Source: Oscillospiraceae bacterium (lineage in GTDB: Bacteria > Bacillota > Clostridia > Oscillospirales > UBA929). From it: a DNA stretch of 34,645 nt. Positions 24,380 to 32,255 of the stretch are shown here, piece by piece (within the stretch, counting starts at the first letter, position 1; every line of letters starts with the position of its first letter). The translations under genes and the position numbers were made by a program. The stretch lies in the NCBI GenBank assembly GCA_031271525.1, contig JAISVO010000078.1:1-34645 (forward strand). Reading direction: 5' to 3'. The notes beneath the pieces were generated by a model that made no database searches, was not told the DNA's origin, and saw nothing but the letters and a program-made list of their open reading frames with translations.

Positions 24380-25999
24380 ATGGCAGAAACCGTATTGGGA
24401 CGCGCGAGACCATATGTCCTGACCGGCTTTCCCGAAAAGCGGACGAGCGCCGCCTCCCGCGAAACCGCCCAGCGGTACCGCGCGGCTTGCCGGCGCGCCG
24501 AACGCGCCGTCGCCGCACAGGATATGCGGCGGCGTTTCGCCGCTCTGTCTGCGGTCCTTGCGAAGGCGGCTTCCCCCTTCCGCGCTTTGGCGTCGTCGGT
24601 TCTGTATGTCACGGCGGCTGTCACCGAGAGGGCGCGCGCCGTCGGATACGGAAAGAGCTTCCATTTGGAGCGGGTGCAGACCGCTAAGAAAAATGCTAAC
24701 CACGCCCGGATCAACACGACGCTGGCTTTCCTCGCGGCCGGGGTGCTGCTTTTCGTCTGCTCGATCTACCGTGTCGGGCTGGAGGTCTTCCTCGACGGCG
24801 AGAGCATCGGGTATGTGACGAGCCAGAGCGTCGTCGAGAGCTCGCTGAGCGCCGTATCGGTGAAGGCGAGCGCGATTTTGGGGCGTTCGTATATAGCCTC
24901 CCCTGACATCCGCTACCGCTTCTCCATCGTCAAGAAGAACCAGATTTTTGACAGCAAGGGCGCCGAGGAAAGCATCCTGAATAATATCTCGGACATCGAC
25001 CGCCTGAGCGTCTTGACAGTGGACGGCGAGGTGATTGCCGCAACGCAGGATCCCGACTCGATTACAGCCGCGCTGAACACCGTCCTCGGTAACGGGACGA
25101 ACTCCTTCCTGCAGGATGTGCGGATCGAGAGCCAGCTCAACTCGGTGTCTCTCCTCCGCACCACCGACGAGATCGTGCGGGATCTCACCCGTCTGACTCG
25201 GGAGGAGATTCGGGTGACCGTCCGGGGCGGTGAAACCGCCGAAGAGATCGCGGCGGCGCACGGACTGTCGCTGTCCGCGCTGCAGGAGCTGAACCGCAAC
25301 GCCGACCTGTCGGCGCTGACCGAGGGGCAATCCGTCCTTGTGCAGAAGGCGAAGCCGTTTTTGTCGGTCGTCTCCACCGAACCAATTACCTATGAGCAGC
25401 CGGTGCCCTACGAAACCGAGTATACCGACGACCCTACCCTGTGGGTGGGTTCGAGCAAGGTGATGACCGAGGGGGAGGACGGCGTCGAGCTTGTGCGGGC
25501 GACCAATACCTCGGTGGACGGCTACGAGCCGACGATGGCGGTCAACGGTTCCCTCCTGATCGAGGAGCCGGTCACCGAAGTGATCGCGGTCGGTTCCCGC
25601 ACCCGGGACGCCACCGGTACCTTTATGCGCCCGAGCAACGGGAGGGTTTCGTCCCGGTTTGGCAGACGGAAAATCTGGGGCTCCTACAGTATGCACTACG
25701 GTTTGGACTTTGAGGGGCGGCTCGGCGACTCGGTCGTGGCGTCTGACGGCGGGGTTGTAACCTTTGCCGGGAAGCGCGCGGAGTACGGGTTGTGCGTCAT
25801 TATCGACCACCAGAACGGCTACCAGACGGTTTACGGGCACAACTCCAAGATTGTGGTGGAGAAGGGCCAGCGGGTCGGCAAGGGCGAGGAGATCGCGAAG
25901 GTGGGCAGCACCGGGCGCTCCACCGGACCTCACGTTCACTTCGAGATTTTGGTCAACGGCGTGGTGAAGAATCCCGCGAACTACCTCGAAGATTTGTAG
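24380..25999 (+). CDS. Membrane-anchored M23 peptidase with LysM and probable G5 domains
   Basis: TM (TTLAFLAAGVLLFVCSIY), LysM-like VRGGETAEEIAAAHGLSLSALQELNRNADLSALTEGQSVLV, M23 core GRVSSRFGRRKIWGSYSMHYGLDFEG...TVYGHNSKIVVEKGQRVGKGEEIAKVGSTGRSTGPHVHFEILVNG. Confidence 0.92.
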   Translation: MAETVLGRARPYVLTGFPEKRTSAASRETAQRYRAACRRAERAVAAQDMRRRFAALSAVLAKAASPFRALASSVLYVTAAVTERARAVGYGKSFHLERVQTAKKNANHARINTTLAFLAAGVLLFVCSIYRVGLEVFLDGESIGYVTSQSVVESSLSAVSVKASAILGRSYIASPDIRYRFSIVKKNQIFDSKGAEESILNNISDIDRLSVLTVDGEVIAATQDPDSITAALNTVLGNGTNSFLQDVRIESQLNSVSLLRTTDEIVRDLTRLTREEIRVTVRGGETAEEIAAAHGLSLSALQELNRNADLSALTEGQSVLVQKAKPFLSVVSTEPITYEQPVPYETEYTDDPTLWVGSSKVMTEGEDGVELVRATNTSVDGYEPTMAVNGSLLIEEPVTEVIAVGSRTRDATGTFMRPSNGRVSSRFGRRKIWGSYSMHYGLDFEGRLGDSVVASDGGVVTFAGKRAEYGLCVIIDHQNGYQTVYGHNSKIVVEKGQRVGKGEEIAKVGSTGRSTGPHVHFEILVNGVVKNPANYLEDL

Positions 26000-26030
26000 G
26001 GGTACAGCTTAACTTACTGGAATCGCTACG

Positions 26031-26056
26031 CTCCCCCCGTCGGAAGACAGGGGGAG
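26031..26056 (+). terminator. Rho-independent terminator-like hairpin downstream of the M23 gene
   Basis: CTCCCCC-C-GTC-GGAA-GAC-A-GGGGGAG (one C/A mismatch, GNRA-type GGAA loop) followed by TTGTTTCTGTGTTT. Confidence 0.6.
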
Positions 26057-26122
26057 TTGTTTCTGTGTTTGCCTGTGCGGGTTTGCCGTTGCTTGCATGT
26101 GGCGATATGTCACCATAAGCCA

Positions 26123-26149
26123 ACCCCCGTCCCTTAACGAGACGGGGGT
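26123..26149. terminator. Second terminator-like hairpin between the M23 gene and rpsT
   Basis: ACCCCCGTC-9 nt-GACGGGGGT, 9-bp perfect stem followed on + by TTCTTGT; placed between convergent genes. Confidence 0.65.
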
Positions 26150-26178
26150 TTCTTGTGTCGTCCGCCTTGAAGCGGAGG

Positions 26179-26451
26179 TCAACCGAGTTTGTTCAACCCT
26201 CTGGCTAGACGGCTTTTGCGTCTGGCTGCCGTATTTTTCTGGAGCAGGCCTTTTTTGACGGCCTGATCGATCAGTTTCTGCGCCTCTGTGTAGGCGGCGC
26301 CGGCTGCCTGAGCCTCACCGTCGGCTGTGAGCGCGTCCACCTTCTTGATGGTTGTTCTCACTCTGGACTTCGCCATGCGGTTATGCTCCGCTTTGTGGGC
26401 TGTGACCGATACCCGCTTCTTGGCGGACTTTATATTCGGCAAGCCTACCAC
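26179..26451 (-). CDS. rpsT: 30S ribosomal protein S20
   Basis: MVGLPNIKSAKKRVSVTAHKAEHNRMAKSRVRTTIKKV...DQAVKKGLLQKNTAARRKSRLARGLNKLG. Confidence 0.95.
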   Translation of the reverse strand: MVGLPNIKSAKKRVSVTAHKAEHNRMAKSRVRTTIKKVDALTADGEAQAAGAAYTEAQKLIDQAVKKGLLQKNTAARRKSRLARGLNKLG

Positions 26452-26501
26452 CCCCCTTTAAGTCATTATTTCAGCGCACCGCTCTCTGCGGCGCAACTCT
26501 G

Positions 26502-26530
26502 AGTATAGCACGGGTCTTGCGAAAACGCAA
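26502..26530 (-). promoter_or_regulatory. Promoter of rpsT
   Basis: On the minus strand: TTGCGT-17 nt-TATACT (-10 at 26502-26507). Confidence 0.6.
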
Positions 26531-26593
26531 GGGTTATTTGCGATGTTTTTGCCGGGCCGTAACCCCGTCTCCAAACTGTGAACCGTAAACTGG

Positions 26594-26830
26594 TTAGTCC
26601 GTCACGTAAGGCAGCAGCGCGATGTGCCGGGCGCGCTTGATGGCGAGGGTCAGCTCGCGCTGATGCGCCGCGCAGGTGCCGGTCATCCGGCGGGGCAGGA
26701 TCTTGCTGCGCTCCGAGATGTAGCGCCGAAGCTTGGGCGCGTCCTTATAGTCGATGTGTTCCACCCGGTCAACGCAGAAGGAACACACCTTCCTGCGCTT
26801 GCGCCCGCGCGGTCCGCGATCGGTAGCCAT
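26594..26830 (-). CDS. rpsR: 30S ribosomal protein S18
   Basis: [66 protein letters not shown]. Confidence 0.97.
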   Translation of the reverse strand: MATDRGPRGRKRRKVCSFCVDRVEHIDYKDAPKLRRYISERSKILPRRMTGTCAAHQRELTLAIKRARHIALLPYVTD

Positions 26831-26854
26831 ATTGAAAACTCCTTTTTTACAAAT

Positions 26855-27319
26855 TTAGAATGGCAGGTCCCCGTCGTCGTCGTCCAGCTCCGCGAAAGTC
26901 GCCGGAGCGTCTAGCTGAAATGGCGGCGGACCGCCGCTGTCGCGCTGCGGACGCCGCTGAGGCGGCGCGTCTTGGGGCGGCGGCGCGCCGTAGCCCTCCT
27001 GCTTCCGTTCCGCGAAATAGACGTTGTCGGCGACCACCTCAAAGGAGGTGCGTTTGTTGCCCTCTTTGTCCTCCCACTTCCGGGTTTGCAGACGGCCTTC
27101 CGCCGCTACGAGCTGCCCCTTGCGGAAATACTTGCTCACAAAGTCGGCGGTGCTCCGCCACGCCACGATGTCGATGAAATCAGTCGCTTTTTCCTCCCCG
27201 CGCGCCGTGAAATCACGCTCGACCGCGAGGGTGAAGGAGACGACGCTGACGCCGCTCTGGGTGGTCCGCAATTCCGGTTCGCGGGTCAGACGCCCCATGA
27301 GAATCACTTTGTTCAGCAT
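26855..27319 (-). CDS. ssb: Single-stranded DNA-binding protein
   Basis: MLNKVILMGRLTREPELRTTQSGVSVVSFTLAVERDF...; acidic C-terminal tip DDDDGDLPF. Confidence 0.97.
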   Translation of the reverse strand: MLNKVILMGRLTREPELRTTQSGVSVVSFTLAVERDFTARGEEKATDFIDIVAWRSTADFVSKYFRKGQLVAAEGRLQTRKWEDKEGNKRTSFEVVADNVYFAERKQEGYGAPPPQDAPPQRRPQRDSGGPPPFQLDAPATFAELDDDDGDLPF

Positions 27320-27330
27320 ACTTCCGCCCC

Positions 27331-27630
27331 CTATTTGTCGTCAAGACAGACAATCAAACTCCGCATTACGACGTCGGTGATGCGATAGATACGGTCCAGC
27401 TCGGCCGGGAAATCCGGGGCGGACTCAAAGCGTACGAGGGTGTAGATGCCTTCGTTGAAATCGTTGATCTCGTAGGCGAGACGGCGCTTTCCCCAATCCT
27501 CGGCCTCGGTGATGGTTCCGTTCTGCCCGATCAGGGTCTTGAACTTCTCCGCCGCAGCCGCAGCCGCCTCTTCGGTCAGCGTGGGATTGAGGATGAATAC
27601 CGTTTCGTATTTGCTCTGCACTTTTGCCAT
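27331..27630 (-). CDS. rpsF: 30S ribosomal protein S6
   Basis: MAKVQSKYETVFILNPTLTEEAAAAAAEKFKTLIGQNGTITEAEDWGKRRLAYEINDFNEGIYTLVRFES. Start at ATG 27630, preceded by GGAGGTG. Confidence 0.96.
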   Translation of the reverse strand: MAKVQSKYETVFILNPTLTEEAAAAAAEKFKTLIGQNGTITEAEDWGKRRLAYEINDFNEGIYTLVRFESAPDFPAELDRIYRITDVVMRSLIVCLDDK

Positions 27631-27654
27631 GTTGACACCTCCTTTTGGACATTG

Positions 27655-27682
27655 GCTCCGCGTCAGGCGCGGGGCAAGGAGC
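27655..27682 (-). promoter_or_regulatory. Bulged hairpin in the rpsF leader, candidate S6:S18 autoregulatory element
   Basis: Leader RNA GCUC-CUUGCCC-CGCG-CCUGA-CGCG-GAGC, a hairpin with a one-sided pyrimidine-rich bulge just upstream of the rpsF RBS. Not checked against a covariance model. Confidence 0.3.
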
Positions 27683-27713
27683 TGTATCCGAATGTAGCGG
27701 ACACGCAAAGTAC

Positions 27714-27741
27714 ATTATACACAAATTATGGCGGTTGTCAA
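27714..27741 (-). promoter_or_regulatory. Promoter of rpsF-ssb-rpsR
   Basis: On the minus strand: TTGACA-16 nt-TATAAT (-35 at 27736-27741, -10 at 27714-27719). Confidence 0.65.
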
Positions 27742-27772
27742 TGGTGAATTTTGAATTCTCCCCCGAAAACAA

Positions 27773-27805
27773 GCGGTCCCACCGCCCCGAAGACGGTGGG
27801 ACCGC
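27773..27805 (-). terminator. Rho-independent terminator of the beta-helix / F5/8 operon
   Basis: Perfect 12-bp stem GCGGTCCCACCG-9 nt-CGGTGGGACCGC, followed on the minus strand by TTGTTTTC, just after the stop of 27820-28479. Confidence 0.8.
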
Positions 27806-27819
27806 AGATATACGGCGGT

Positions 27820-28479
27820 TTATTCAAACACCATAATTTCCCCGGCTTGCGACCCCGCTCCGGTGGAGCCGGATTCGGCCGCAGTGTTGGAATTGAAGAC
27901 CAACCGGATGAAGGAGATGTCAACGCCGCCAAAGTCCACGCGGACGGCGTTTCCGGTTTCCGGGTCGAAGGCGTAGCTCGTCATCGGGACAATCGTCGTA
28001 AACACCGCGCCGTCCGTACTGCCCAGAATCTCAAACTCTTGGTTCCGCGCCGCCCAGATGGCGGCGGGGTTCAGGCAGACGCCGACCGTCTTGACGTTGT
28101 AGGTGCCGCCCAGCTCGATGGTGTACTCGGCGGGGAAACCGGCGCTCTCCCAGTAGGTGAGCGGGTCGCCGTCCACCGCGTTGGCGGCGACGTAGACGTC
28201 GGTGATCGCGCCGGACTGCACCGTCTTGCCCACCGCGACGTTCTCAGTCTCGGGCATTTTTACGGTGTTCTCTTCGGGATCGGTGAACCCCTCGGGCAGA
28301 CCCGGCTCGGCTTGGTCGGGCGCCGCGACGACGGTCAGGTTGGGCGTAGGCGTCACGGTGACGGTCACCGGAACCTCAATCGGGTCTGGCACAGGCGCCT
28401 CCTGAGCGAAGGCGATCCCCGCGACGACGAGGGACGCCGCGATGACAACGCCGAAAACAATCATCAATACTTTTTGCAT
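27820..28479 (-). CDS. Membrane-anchored F5/8 type C (discoidin-like) domain protein
   Basis: N-terminal TM MQKVLMIVFGVVIAASLVVAGIAFA; NVAVGKTVQSGAITDVYVAANAVDGDPLTYWESAGFPAEYTIELGGTYNVKTVGVCLNP...FEILGSTDGAVFTTI...FIRLVFNSNT typical of F5/8-type-C/CBM32-like domains. Confidence 0.8.
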   Translation of the reverse strand: MQKVLMIVFGVVIAASLVVAGIAFAQEAPVPDPIEVPVTVTVTPTPNLTVVAAPDQAEPGLPEGFTDPEENTVKMPETENVAVGKTVQSGAITDVYVAANAVDGDPLTYWESAGFPAEYTIELGGTYNVKTVGVCLNPAAIWAARNQEFEILGSTDGAVFTTIVPMTSYAFDPETGNAVRVDFGGVDISFIRLVFNSNTAAESGSTGAGSQAGEIMVFE

Positions 28480-28488
28480 ACCGTCACC

Positions 28489-30033
28489 TCATTCCACAAT
28501 AATGTTGCTGCAAAAATCTTCGGTCCGGGCGTTCAGCGCGCCGAGGTCGGTGATCTTCTCGCCGAGGATGGTCACGTTCTTAATCGTCACGTCCTCGATC
28601 TTATGCTCCTCGTCCACCCCGGCGAAGCGGGAGGCGGGCACCCGGCCGTCGGCGGTGTTCAGCACGGTCAGCCCGTCAATCGTGATTCCTTTGGTGATCC
28701 CGTACTCGTCGGTGACCGCCGACCAGCCGGATTTTGCGAGGGTCATCTCTATCAGTTCCTTATTGACCCCGTTGTCGCCCTGCATCAGGGCGTTCTCCAC
28801 CACAATGTTCTGGTAGAGGATGTCGTGGACGTAGGCGTTATCGCTGTTGTGGATGCTGATGACCGGTTTGTGGAAGTTATAGAGCACCGTGATGTCCTTA
28901 AAGGTGATGTTGGAGATTTCGGGGTTTGCGGAACGCCCTTTGTTCGTCTCGTAGCCGATCTCCATCGACTGGGCGAGGTCGGTCCAGATCTGGATGTTTT
29001 CAAAGGTGATGTTGTCGCTGTTCTGGCTGGTGTAGTTTTTAATCACGAGAGTGTCGTCCCAAGACCGGCAGAAGCTGTCGGTCACGACGAAGTTTTTGCA
29101 GGATTGGAAGGTGAAGCCGTCGCCGTTCTGACGCCCCGAGATGACCTTGATGTTGGAGATCTCCGCGTTCTCGCTGGAGTTGGAGTTAAAGTTCCAGCAG
29201 TTGGAGTTTACAAAGATCAGCCCTTCGGCCTTGATGTTCTTGCAGCCGACAAAGTCCAGCGGTACCCGGGCGTTGCCGGTGTGCACCCACGAGTCGTAGC
29301 CCGATCCGGCGTCGATGATCCCGCGCCCCCGCACGGTCACGTTGACCGCGTTGTTCGCGAGGACGGGGGCGTGCAGCACCGCGCCGCCCGAGATATAAAG
29401 GGTCTGCTCGCTTTTGAGGGCGATCGCGCTGACTTCCCACTCGCCCGGCCCGATAAAGATGACGTTCGGGTCGTTTTTATCCGGGATGTCGGTCTCCAGC
29501 GGGTTCGCGAAGATGTGGGTCGCCTTGTTCACGCTTCCGTTGTATACCACGGTGTATTGGCCTGGCTCGGTGAGCGTGAAGGAGACGACCCCGTCGGCGA
29601 CGGTCGGGGTGATCCCGGCGGAAGCCGGCATCACGACGGCGCTCTCCACCGGGTTCCGGAGCTTCGGCATTTGGATAGAGACATCCACCGAACCCTCGAA
29701 GTCGAAATAAGCCATCGGGGTGAGGGAGGGCTGGGTGTTCTGGTTCCAGATGTGCTCATGGTTGACCTGCACGTCATAGACGAACAGGTTGCTGCCGTTG
29801 ACGGAGATGACGGCGTCCTCGGACGTTGCCATTGTCTTGGGACCTTCGTAGAGGGTGATTGTGGGCGCTTCGCCCACCGTTTCGGTCACGGTAACCTGTA
29901 CCTCCTCTGGTTCGGGGGGGGTGTTCAGCCGGGGAGCGGCGTCGGGGGCCGCGACCATAAAGACCGCGAACGCCGCGCAGAGAAGCGCCGCGACGCCCAG
30001 GCAGATGACAGGCAGGTTCTTTTTCTGATCCAT
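28489..30033 (-). CDS. Membrane-anchored right-handed beta-helix (pectin-lyase fold) protein, distantly GH28/GH49-like
   Basis: N-terminal TM; VIFIGPGEWEVSAIALKSEQTLYISGGAVLHAPV...VRGRGIIDAGSG...NGDGFTFQSCKNFVVTDSFCRSWDDTLVIKNYTSQNSDNITFENIQIWTDLAQSMEIGYETNKG; repeated beta-helix coils. Confidence 0.75.
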   Translation of the reverse strand: MDQKKNLPVICLGVAALLCAAFAVFMVAAPDAAPRLNTPPEPEEVQVTVTETVGEAPTITLYEGPKTMATSEDAVISVNGSNLFVYDVQVNHEHIWNQNTQPSLTPMAYFDFEGSVDVSIQMPKLRNPVESAVVMPASAGITPTVADGVVSFTLTEPGQYTVVYNGSVNKATHIFANPLETDIPDKNDPNVIFIGPGEWEVSAIALKSEQTLYISGGAVLHAPVLANNAVNVTVRGRGIIDAGSGYDSWVHTGNARVPLDFVGCKNIKAEGLIFVNSNCWNFNSNSSENAEISNIKVISGRQNGDGFTFQSCKNFVVTDSFCRSWDDTLVIKNYTSQNSDNITFENIQIWTDLAQSMEIGYETNKGRSANPEISNITFKDITVLYNFHKPVISIHNSDNAYVHDILYQNIVVENALMQGDNGVNKELIEMTLAKSGWSAVTDEYGITKGITIDGLTVLNTADGRVPASRFAGVDEEHKIEDVTIKNVTILGEKITDLGALNARTEDFCSNIIVE

Positions 30034-30049
30034 GCGGATACCTCCTATT

Positions 30050-30066
30050 TAGTTGAGCGTTAAACC
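30050..30066 (-). promoter_or_regulatory. LacI-type operator copy 1
   Basis: On the minus strand: GGTTTAACGCTCAACTA, containing GTTNANCGNTNAAC, just downstream of the -10. Confidence 0.5.
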
Positions 30067-30075
30067 TTTGGAGAT

Positions 30076-30104
30076 AGTATACTATAGGCTTCCGTTTGTT
30101 TCAA
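30076..30104 (-). promoter_or_regulatory. Promoter of the beta-helix/F5/8 operon
   Basis: On the minus strand: TTGAAA-17 nt-TATACT (-35 at 30099-30104, -10 at 30076-30081). Confidence 0.65.
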
Positions 30105-30148
30105 GGGGGTTATGGGTCTGTTGCACAAAAATTTTTGTGAAAGAGTGC

Positions 30149-30177
30149 TTGACAGACCGGGCTGGTTTTGCTACACT
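30149..30177 (+). promoter_or_regulatory. Promoter of the PKTGD-tailed secreted protein gene
   Basis: TTGACA (30149-30154)-17 nt-TACACT (30172-30177). Confidence 0.7.
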
Positions 30178-30186
30178 ATATCCGAA

Positions 30187-30203
30187 GGTTAAGCGTTCAA
30201 CTA
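30187..30203 (+). promoter_or_regulatory. LacI-type operator copy 2
   Basis: GGTTAAGCGTTCAACTA, matching GTTNANCGNTNAAC and placed as in copy 1 relative to the -10. Confidence 0.5.
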
Positions 30204-30272
30204 CATGCCGCGTTCCCATTGCCCCCAAAGCGGTTCCGGGTGAACCCAAAAAACGAAAAGGAGACCAACACA

Positions 30273-31160
30273 ATGAAGAAGACTATCGCGCTCGTTCTCA
30301 CACTCGTTCTCGCATTCGCGCTCGCGGTCCCGGCGTTCGCAGCCGTTCCCGACGGAGCCATCCTTTGGGACGACTTTTCCGCCCAAGACGGCAAAAGCAA
30401 TCCCGGCACAAACCCCGCCGGCAACACCATCTGGTGGGTCAACTGGGCCAACCTGATCGCCGAAGTCGTTGACGGCGTCGCGACCATCGATTACAGACCG
30501 GAAGCCTATGACCCCGCCGATACCGAAGCCCTCTGGACCAGCGAAGCGGAATACTACACCTTCGCCGGCGACTGGGCCGGAAACTGGGGTCAGGCCGTTG
30601 ACATCTGGGCGACCGCCGGACAGTACCACAAATACCTGAACATCAACATCAAGGGCGCAGCGGGTGGCGAAGAAAACGCTCTCCTTCTCAACATGCACCC
30701 CGAAGACCGCAACTTCTACACCGTGGCGTTCAAAGACCTCGTCCTCGCGGACGGTTCCAGCCCGAAGATCACCACCGACTGGCAGACCCTGACCATCGAC
30801 CTCGCGGCGTCCAACCTCCCGCAGATGACCAACGCGATGCACATCTTCGCATACAAAAACGCCGTCATCTCTCTGGATGAGGTCTACTTCACCGAGCCGA
30901 CCGGCGTCGCGATCGACACCACCAGCGTCGACACCATCATCGCCCCGTTCCCGGCAGCTTCCGGCACCGTTGCCGAATACCTCTCCGCGGCGTTCGCCGC
31001 CGGCACTCTGAACGCGGCCCCGGCTGACAGCGGCACCGACGCCCCCGCCGCTCCCTCCGCCCCGAAGACCGGCGACAGCAGCCTCCTGATCATCGCGGGC
31101 GCTGCTCTCCTCCTCTCCGCAGCCGGTGTCGTCACCGTCCTGAAGCTCCGCAAAAACTAA
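30273..31160 (+). CDS. Secreted protein of unknown function with C-terminal PKTGD/TM/basic tail
   Basis: Signal peptide MKKTIALVLTLVLAFALAVPAFA; beta-rich region ending in AVISLDEVYFTEPTG; C-terminus APKTGDSSLLIIAGAALLLSAAGVVTVLKLRKN. ATG at 30273 preceded by AAAAGGAG. Confidence 0.85.
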   Translation: MKKTIALVLTLVLAFALAVPAFAAVPDGAILWDDFSAQDGKSNPGTNPAGNTIWWVNWANLIAEVVDGVATIDYRPEAYDPADTEALWTSEAEYYTFAGDWAGNWGQAVDIWATAGQYHKYLNINIKGAAGGEENALLLNMHPEDRNFYTVAFKDLVLADGSSPKITTDWQTLTIDLAASNLPQMTNAMHIFAYKNAVISLDEVYFTEPTGVAIDTTSVDTIIAPFPAASGTVAEYLSAAFAAGTLNAAPADSGTDAPAAPSAPKTGDSSLLIIAGAALLLSAAGVVTVLKLRKN

Positions 31161-31194
31161 GGGTTAACCTTTAGTACGATTACATTTTAAGAAA

Positions 31195-31219
31195 AAAGGG
31201 GCAGAGGTTCTGCCCCTTT
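31195..31219 (+). terminator. Rho-independent terminator between the secreted protein gene and lacI-type gene
   Basis: AAAGGGGCAGA-GGT-TCTGCCCCTTT, 11-bp perfect stem, followed by CGTTAT. Confidence 0.65.
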
Positions 31220-31244
31220 CGTTATACCGGTACGGGGGGACATC

Positions 31245-32255
31245 ATGACGACATTAAAGGACATAGCGAGGGAAGCCGGGGTGAGCGCCACCACCGTCTC
31301 CAACGTGATCAACAACAAGAAGCAGCGGGTCTCGCCCGAGCTGGTGGAAAAGATTCTGGGCATCATCGCGCGCGAAAACTACATCCCCAGCATGACGGCC
31401 CGGACGCTCGCGAAGAACAGCTCGCCGATTATCGGGATCATTAACCACCTGATCACCCGCCACAACGGGAGTTTTATAGCGGACCCGTTCCACAACACCT
31501 TCATGGGGAGCATTGAGGACCGGATCCGTGAAAAGGGGTTTTTCCTGATGATCCGTACGGTGGAGGATTCCCGGGGGTTGGAGGAAGTGAGCCGGAACTG
31601 GAACATGGCGGGGATGATCCTCACCGGATTGTTTCAGGATGAGTTCTTTGAAGGCGTGCGCTCGATGCGGATCCCGTATGTCCTGATCGACAGCTACATC
31701 GACCTCCCGGACGTCTGCAACGTCGGTTTGGAGGACCAAAAGGGCGGCTATATGGCGGCCCGCTACCTGCTGGAGCGGGGGCACAGGGTCATCGCGTTCA
31801 CCTCGCCGATGATCCGGAAGGACGGCGTCGTGGAAAAGCGCCTGACCGGCTACCGGCAGGCGCTGGGTGAGTTTGGCGTCCCCTATGACCCGGGTCTGGT
31901 CTTCGAGCAGGAAATTTCGATCGCCGAAGGGATGAGGCTTGGGTATCACCTCAGCGGGAAGCCGGAGGTGACCGGGATCGTCTCCACGGCGGATATTCTG
32001 GCGGCCGGGATCATGGCGGGTCTTCGCGAGAGGGGGATGCGGATCCCGGAGGATAAGTCGGTCGTCGGCTTCGACGATAACTACCTCTGCCAGATCACCT
32101 ATCCCCGTCTGACGACGGTCCATCAGGACGCCGAGGAGAAGGGTATCGTCGCGACCGAATTGATGATCGCCCAGTTAACTGGAAAACCTATCCGAGAGCG
32201 CAAGATCATCCTGCCGGTCCGGATGGTCGAACGGGAGAGCGTCCGCGCTGTTTAG
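31245..32255 (+). CDS. LacI family transcriptional regulator
   Basis: MTTLKDIAREAGVSATTVSNVINNKKQRVSPELVEKILGIIARENYIPSMTARTLAKN (LacI HTH) with periplasmic-binding-like effector domain (VVGFDDNYLCQITYPRLTTVHQD). Confidence 0.96.
   Translation: MTTLKDIAREAGVSATTVSNVINNKKQRVSPELVEKILGIIARENYIPSMTARTLAKNSSPIIGIINHLITRHNGSFIADPFHNTFMGSIEDRIREKGFFLMIRTVEDSRGLEEVSRNWNMAGMILTGLFQDEFFEGVRSMRIPYVLIDSYIDLPDVCNVGLEDQKGGYMAARYLLERGHRVIAFTSPMIRKDGVVEKRLTGYRQALGEFGVPYDPGLVFEQEISIAEGMRLGYHLSGKPEVTGIVSTADILAAGIMAGLRERGMRIPEDKSVVGFDDNYLCQITYPRLTTVHQDAEEKGIVATELMIAQLTGKPIRERKIILPVRMVERESVRAV

Noticed and set aside
24353-25939. 528-aa minus strand ORF
   Set aside because: Antisense shadow of the M23 peptidase gene.
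27751-30063. 770-aa ORF on the + strand
   Set aside because: Antisense to the well-supported beta-helix and F5/8 genes; long Arg/Gly/Val/Asp/His-rich antisense ORFs are expected in high-GC DNA. No recognisable domain.
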